From assembly GCA_000438075.1 (NCBI GenBank), contig FR903546.1:1-64000 (forward strand): a stretch of DNA of 64,000 nucleotides, read 5' to 3'. Each line of letters starts with the position of its first letter. The stretch's first letter is position 1. The position numbers were made by a program, and so were the translations under genes. Below, piece after piece: positions 60,205-64,000 of the stretch. Source of the DNA: Clostridium sp. CAG:609. GTDB taxonomy: Bacteria > Bacillota_I > Bacilli_A > RF39 > UBA660. The notes below the pieces were generated by a model that ran no database searches, was not told the origin of the DNA, and worked only from the letters and a program-made list of their open reading frames with translations.

Positions 60205-62331
60205 TTGTCCAAATCTATAACATTTGAAGATTTAAAACCATATTTAGAACATCGTTCTTCATATGAAGAAATAAAAAAAGCATACGAATATGCTAAAAAA
60301 GAACATGCTGGTATGAAAAGACTTACTGGTGATGATTTTATAACTCATCCTTTGGAAGTAACTAAAATATTACTGGATTTAAATGTCGATGATACTACTA
60401 TTATTGCTTCTCTTTTGCATGAAGTAATAAACAATGGCAATAAAACTTATGAAGATATCGAAGAAGATTTTGGTGAAGAAGTAGCTAAGATTGTTTTAAG
60501 TGTGTCTAAAATTAATAAACTAGAACTACCTGATAATAATGAATCAAGTGTAATTTATTTAAGAAAGATTCTAGTAGGTCTTGCTGAAGATGTCCGAGTA
60601 CTTTACATAAAACTTGCAGATAGACTTCATAACATGAGAACAAACTGGGCAATAAACCCTTTAAAACAAAAACAAAAAGCTGAAGAAACAATGTCTGTTC
60701 TAGTGCCAATTGCTCATCGTCTAGGTATTAATTCAATCAAAAGTGAATTAGAAAACTTATCCCTTTATTATTTGAAACCAGATGTATATAATGATATCTT
60801 AGAAAAATTAAATGACACAGTTGATGAATTAAATGACTATCTTGAAGAAATGAAAGAAAGTATTATTGAACTATTAACTGAAGCAGGTATTAAATTTGAA
60901 ATAAAAGGGCGTGTTAAAAGTGTCTATAGTATTTATAATAAATTATCTAATGGAAAAGAATGGAGCAAAATATATGATATTTTAGCACTTCGTATATTTG
61001 TTGATGAAGAAAGTGAATGTTATCAAGTAATTGGTTTAATTCATTCAAGATTTAGACCAATGCCAAAAAGATTCAAAGACTATATTGCAAGTCCAAAAGA
61101 AAATATGTATCAATCTTTGCATACCACAGTATTCGGTGTTGAAGGACATGTATTTGAAATTCAAGTAAGAACTTATGAAATGGATGAAATTGCTGAAAAA
61201 GGTCTAGCATCCCACTGGTCATATAAAGAAAAAGGTACAAAAAAGATTCAAAACATGATGGAACAAAAACTAGAAATGTTTAGAAATGTAATTGAATCAA
61301 GCCACAATGATACTGATGCCGATTTTGAAAGTGCTATAAATAGTGATATTTTTAGTGAATTTATTTATACGTATACACCAAAAGGTGATGTTGTTGAATT
61401 ACCAGTTGGTTCAACTCCAATAGATTTTGCCTATAGAATTCATTCTCATGTCGGTGATACAACAATCGGTGCCATTGTAAATGATCAAATAGTGCCACTT
61501 TCATATGAACTAAAAAATGATGATGTTGTGAGTATTAAAACAAATAACAATAGTACTCCAAATAAAGATTGGTTAAATATTGTTAAAACCCAACAAGCAA
61601 AAAATAAAATAAAAGCATTCTTTAGTAAACAAGATAAAGAAGAATATATCACCAAGGGTAAGAATATCTTAGAAGCAGAAATAAGAAAAAGAAAGTTATC
61701 ATTTAATGATGTTTTAAATAATGATACAATTGCAAAAATTACTAAAGACTTAAAACTAAGAGACTTAGATGATATCTATTTAAGTGTAGGTTCCCTAAGA
61801 TTTACTGCAGGTTACATCATTAACTTAACAAAAGAAGATAAACATGATGTTGAAGATGCTTTATTTGAAAGAAAGATTATAACACCAAAGATAAATTATA
61901 AAAGTGATATTCTAGTGGAAGGTACTCCGAATATCATGGTAAACATTGCAAAGTGTTGTATGCCAATAAAAGGTGATGACATCATTGGTTATATTACTAA
62001 AGACAAAGGTATAAGCATTCATAAAAAAACTTGTCAAAATATACCTTTAAATAAAGAAAGAATTGTTAATGTTTCATGGAATCTTTCATCAACTAATTAC
62101 TATTACACCAATATTTATGTAACAGTAAATGATGAAACAGAAAATCTAGTTAATATCATAACAGAAATAGGTAAAAAAGGTTCTTTAGTAAAATCATGTA
62201 ATACTAAAGAAATAGATAACAAAACAGTACATATTTTAAATATAAGAATTAAAGATAAAGATGAGTTAGAAAGCATTATGAAAAGTATTAGAAAGATTCA
62301 TAATGTAACAAGTGTTAAGGAGGAATTATGA
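60205..62331 (+). CDS. relA: RelA/SpoT-family (p)ppGpp synthetase
   Basis: A long RSH protein: HD domain (about 30-190), synthetase ('IYDILALRIFVD', 'RFRPMPKRFKDYIASPKENM', 'YQSLHTTVFG'), TGS ('YTPKGDVVELPVGSTPIDFA'), zinc-finger ('KCCMPIKGDDIIGYITKDKG') and ACT domain. In the HD domain the hydrolase signature HDxxED reads 'HEVINN', although 'KLADRLHNMRT' is kept, so hydrolase activity may be lost. The start is probably the TTG at 60205 after GGAAGGTGAT. It overlaps dtd by four bases. Confidence 0.95.
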   Translation: MSKSITFEDLKPYLEHRSSYEEIKKAYEYAKKEHAGMKRLTGDDFITHPLEVTKILLDLNVDDTTIIASLLHEVINNGNKTYEDIEEDFGEEVAKIVLSVSKINKLELPDNNESSVIYLRKILVGLAEDVRVLYIKLADRLHNMRTNWAINPLKQKQKAEETMSVLVPIAHRLGINSIKSELENLSLYYLKPDVYNDILEKLNDTVDELNDYLEEMKESIIELLTEAGIKFEIKGRVKSVYSIYNKLSNGKEWSKIYDILALRIFVDEESECYQVIGLIHSRFRPMPKRFKDYIASPKENMYQSLHTTVFGVEGHVFEIQVRTYEMDEIAEKGLASHWSYKEKGTKKIQNMMEQKLEMFRNVIESSHNDTDADFESAINSDIFSEFIYTYTPKGDVVELPVGSTPIDFAYRIHSHVGDTTIGAIVNDQIVPLSYELKNDDVVSIKTNNNSTPNKDWLNIVKTQQAKNKIKAFFSKQDKEEYITKGKNILEAEIRKRKLSFNDVLNNDTIAKITKDLKLRDLDDIYLSVGSLRFTAGYIINLTKEDKHDVEDALFERKIITPKINYKSDILVEGTPNIMVNIAKCCMPIKGDDIIGYITKDKGISIHKKTCQNIPLNKERIVNVSWNLSSTNYYYTNIYVTVNDETENLVNIITEIGKKGSLVKSCNTKEIDNKTVHILNIRIKDKDELESIMKSIRKIHNVTSVKEEL

Positions 62332-62762
62332 AAGTAGTAGCTCAAAGAAGTAAATATAGTAAAGTTTGTGTAGATAAAAAAATAGTAAATGAAATAAATA
62401 GTGGTTTAGTATTACTTGTTTCATTTACTCAAACTGATACAATAGATAATGTATTAAAGATGGTTAAAAAGATAGCTAATTTAAGAATCTTTGATGATGA
62501 AAATGGCATTATGAATAAATCAATTCTAGATGTCGGGGGAGAAATTCTATCAATTTCTCAATTTACGTTATATGCCGATACAACCAAAGGAAATCGTCCA
62601 TCATATTTTAAAGCCTTAAATGGGGAAGAAGCTATTAAGTTATATGAAAAATTTAATGAAGAAATGAATAAATTAGTTGTAACAAAACCAGGTATCTTCG
62701 GAGCAGAAATGGAAGTATCAATCACCAATGATGGACCAATAACAATCATCATGGAGTTCTAA
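62328..62762 (+). CDS. dtd: D-aminoacyl-tRNA deacylase
   Basis: Dtd removes D-amino acids or glycine mischarged on tRNA. Motifs are 'SISQFTLYADTTKGNRPSY' (catalytic Thr) and 'VSITNDGPITIIMEF' (the Gly-cis-Pro loop; NGPVT in most). The length is standard. It overlaps relA by four bases, the normal relA-dtd order of Bacillota, and abuts gtrA. Confidence 0.96.
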   Translation: MKVVAQRSKYSKVCVDKKIVNEINSGLVLLVSFTQTDTIDNVLKMVKKIANLRIFDDENGIMNKSILDVGGEILSISQFTLYADTTKGNRPSYFKALNGEEAIKLYEKFNEEMNKLVVTKPGIFGAEMEVSITNDGPITIIMEF

Positions 62763-63154
62763 TGAAAAAACTCTTTAGTAAGTATCAAACTATCATAACT
62801 TATATTTTATTTTCAAGTTTATCTTTTATCGTAGATATCGTATCTTTTTCTAGTATACTTTTCTTTTTAAAAGATAAGATAATGATTAGTTCATATTTAG
62901 CACGTACTATATCAAGTATATTTAATTATATTGTTAATAAAAATATAGTATTTAAAAATAATGAAAAGAAAAATCTAAAATCTATGATTATGTACTTTCT
63001 TTTAGTTATAGTAAATATAACTATATCAGGTACATTAGTTAAAAAGATATATTTCTTTATTCATTATAATGCAACATTTATAAAGATAGTAATAGATAGT
63101 TTAATATTTATAATAAATTATTTTTTACAAAAATATGTTATATTTAAGAAGTAA
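62762..63154 (+). CDS. GtrA family membrane protein
   Basis: A 130-residue protein with four membrane helices and the GtrA pattern: 'YILFSSLSFIVDIVSFSSIL', 'ISSIFNYIVNKNIVFKN' and the final 'YFLQKYVIFKK'. These proteins are thought to flip undecaprenyl-linked sugars for glycosylation of wall polymers. No glycosyltransferase is adjacent. Its start overlaps the dtd stop. Confidence 0.88.
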   Translation: MKKLFSKYQTIITYILFSSLSFIVDIVSFSSILFFLKDKIMISSYLARTISSIFNYIVNKNIVFKNNEKKNLKSMIMYFLLVIVNITISGTLVKKIYFFIHYNATFIKIVIDSLIFIINYFLQKYVIFKK

Positions 63155-63177
63155 GATTACAACAGAGTAATCTTTTT
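63153..63177 (+). terminator. Terminator after gtrA
   Basis: AAGATTAC/GTAATCTT eight-bp stem and T7. Confidence 0.85.
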
Positions 63178-63238
63178 TTCTTGTTAATTTATGCATAATA
63201 TGTTATTATGGTAAGTGCTTACCAAAAGGAGATATATC

Positions 63239-63604
63239 ATGATTTTTAAAGAAACACAAGAAGAAGGTTTTGATTTAATATCATTTTATAATAGACTTAA
63301 TAATATATTATATAGTTATATAAATGATTATGTGTATAATGAAGATATAGATATCTATTATAAAATGATATTAAATATAATAAATAACTTTAACTATGAA
63401 TATGTTACTAATCAACAAGACTTATATAATAAATATAATAAAGCACTACATAATATGATGTATATATATTGTATATTAAAAACAAATTATTTAAAAGAAC
63501 ACAATATAGATTCTTATCCATATATTAATTTTAATACTTCATTAACAGTGTTTTATAATCAATTAAAAATCTTAGATAAATCATACCAAAGAAAAACAAA
63601 TTAG
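63239..63604 (+). CDS. Unknown helical protein
   Basis: Not recognised. A 121-residue Tyr-, Asn- and Ile-rich protein ('EEGFDLISFYNRLNNILYSY', 'HNMMYIYCILKTNYLKEHN') with no signal peptide. The ATG at 63239 follows AAAGGAG. It is transcribed alone, with a remnant of a surface protein gene just after it. Confidence 0.6.
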   Translation: MIFKETQEEGFDLISFYNRLNNILYSYINDYVYNEDIDIYYKMILNIINNFNYEYVTNQQDLYNKYNKALHNMMYIYCILKTNYLKEHNIDSYPYINFNTSLTVFYNQLKILDKSYQRKTN

Positions 63605-63613
63605 TTTAATTAA

Positions 63614-63715
63614 TGGTATATTTTTTTGATAGATAAATATAGTCTAATAAATATAAAAATAGCATCAGGAATTGGAACAATTGATAATCCTTATATAATA
63701 CTTTTAACAAATTAA
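63614..63715 (+). pseudogene. Degraded 3' end of a surface-protein domain gene
   Basis: A short open frame without a start ends 'KIASGIGTIDNPYIILLTN'. This matches the terminal motif of the lectin-like domain in the proteins at 5063 ('GTGTNQDPYIVG') and 57094 ('GSGTKDSPITLEV'). Only the last 30 or so codons remain. It marks the former presence, or a donor fragment, of a third copy of this domain family. Confidence 0.55.
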
Positions 63716-63783
63716 ATTAACCAATAATTGGCTTTTTAAAAGCTTAAATATTAATCATACTATAAGTAGATAGGTGATAACAC

Positions 63784-64000
63784 ATGAAAAAATTAAAAAT
63801 ACTATTAATAAGTTTTTTACTTATGCCAATTAATGTTTATGCTTATTCAGATTATATTATCCCTGGCGGAGAAACTCTAGGTATAGAGATAAACTCTGAT
63901 GGAATAATGGTAATTGGTTTTTATGAAATAAATGGTAAATTAAATAAAGGTACACCCCAGATTAAAGTCGGTGACTACATAACTAAAGTAAATGATATAA
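63784..64000 (+). CDS. spoIVB: Stage IV sporulation protein B (SpoIVB), 5' part
   Basis: SpoIVB is the secreted forespore serine protease that triggers pro-sigma-K processing. The frame opens after TAGGTGAT at the ATG 63784 and runs off the right edge. Visible are a signal peptide or anchor ('LKILLISFLLMPINVYAYS'), the family opening 'YIIPGGETLGIEINSDGIMV' (compare the IPGGQSIGVKL block of SpoIVB) and the first part of the PDZ domain ('GTPQIKVGDYITKVNDI'). The S55 protease domain lies outside the window. Confidence 0.85.
   Translation, partial: MKKLKILLISFLLMPINVYAYSDYIIPGGETLGIEINSDGIMVIGFYEINGKLNKGTPQIKVGDYITKVNDI

Noticed and set aside
1..64000. CRISPR array
   Set aside because: I found no regularly spaced repeats and no cas gene.
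1..64000. Mollicute code with TGA as tryptophan
   Set aside because: Tryptophan codons are TGG throughout, and TGA ends well-bounded genes such as bacteriocin peptide 1 (24229) and the surface protein at 57094 (58621).

Overview
The window is a low-GC, gene-dense stretch of a Gram-positive, spore-forming member of the Bacilli. Sporulation genes typical of Bacillota are spread through it: a SpoVID-like gene followed by a YsxE-like gene, ylbJ, a gerA operon, sigG followed by ylmC, a spoVB-type flippase, and the start of spoIVB at the right edge. Tryptophan is encoded by TGG and TGA acts as a stop, so the code is standard. Many genes are preceded by AGGTGAT- or GGAGG-type ribosome binding sites. 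The small operons, the archaeal-type ProS and the many surface proteins with short conserved tails fit an uncultured gut lineage, but that placement is inference.

Layout. 1-8.3 kb: an unknown gene cut by the left edge, ruvA, four pilin-like genes, the spoVID-ysxE pair, and ylbJ divergent from ylbL. 8.4-21.4 kb: comEA-comEC, a surface protein with a sortase, nusB, a HipA-like kinase gene, xseA and xseB separated by a dinD remnant and an acetyltransferase gene, proS, and small membrane or metabolic genes. 21.5-24.4 kb: a bacteriocin locus with a C39-peptidase ABC exporter, an accessory protein and two double-glycine peptides. 24.4-31 kb: a possible structured RNA, rpsU-yqeY, the gerA operon on the minus strand, an RNA methyltransferase and an S66 peptidase. 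31-36.4 kb: surface proteins, a class B-like sortase, and a methyltransferase behind a leader-peptide attenuator. 36.5-44.8 kb: DedA, dnaB-dnaI, YolD plus a Y-family polymerase, a regulator with three operators facing a Cys-rich surface protein, nfo and a YqfT-like gene. 44.8-55.4 kb: a class B PBP, rpmG, efp, a Fic-like protein, sigG-ylmC-lspA-rluD, a rhomboid protease, an IS3-type element and lexA. 55.5-64 kb: an unknown gene, tRNA-Arg, a frameshifted HTH gene, a surface protein with a possibly diversified 3' end and a GC-rich palindrome, a flippase, relA-dtd-gtrA and spoIVB.

How the genes relate. Natural transformation (pilin-like genes, comEA, comEC) and bacteriocin production appear linked. 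The same ~90-bp upstream module, with identical internal spacing, precedes both comEA and the bacteriocin exporter. LexA probably controls itself and the Y-family polymerase through an AAAC-N4-GTTT site. The strongest candidates for something undescribed are the shared competence/bacteriocin module, the surface protein at 57.1-58.6 kb (a pattern like a retroelement-diversified variable region followed by a 65-bp palindrome), the attenuator-controlled methyltransferase, and two sortases that both carry Lys where the catalytic Arg is expected.
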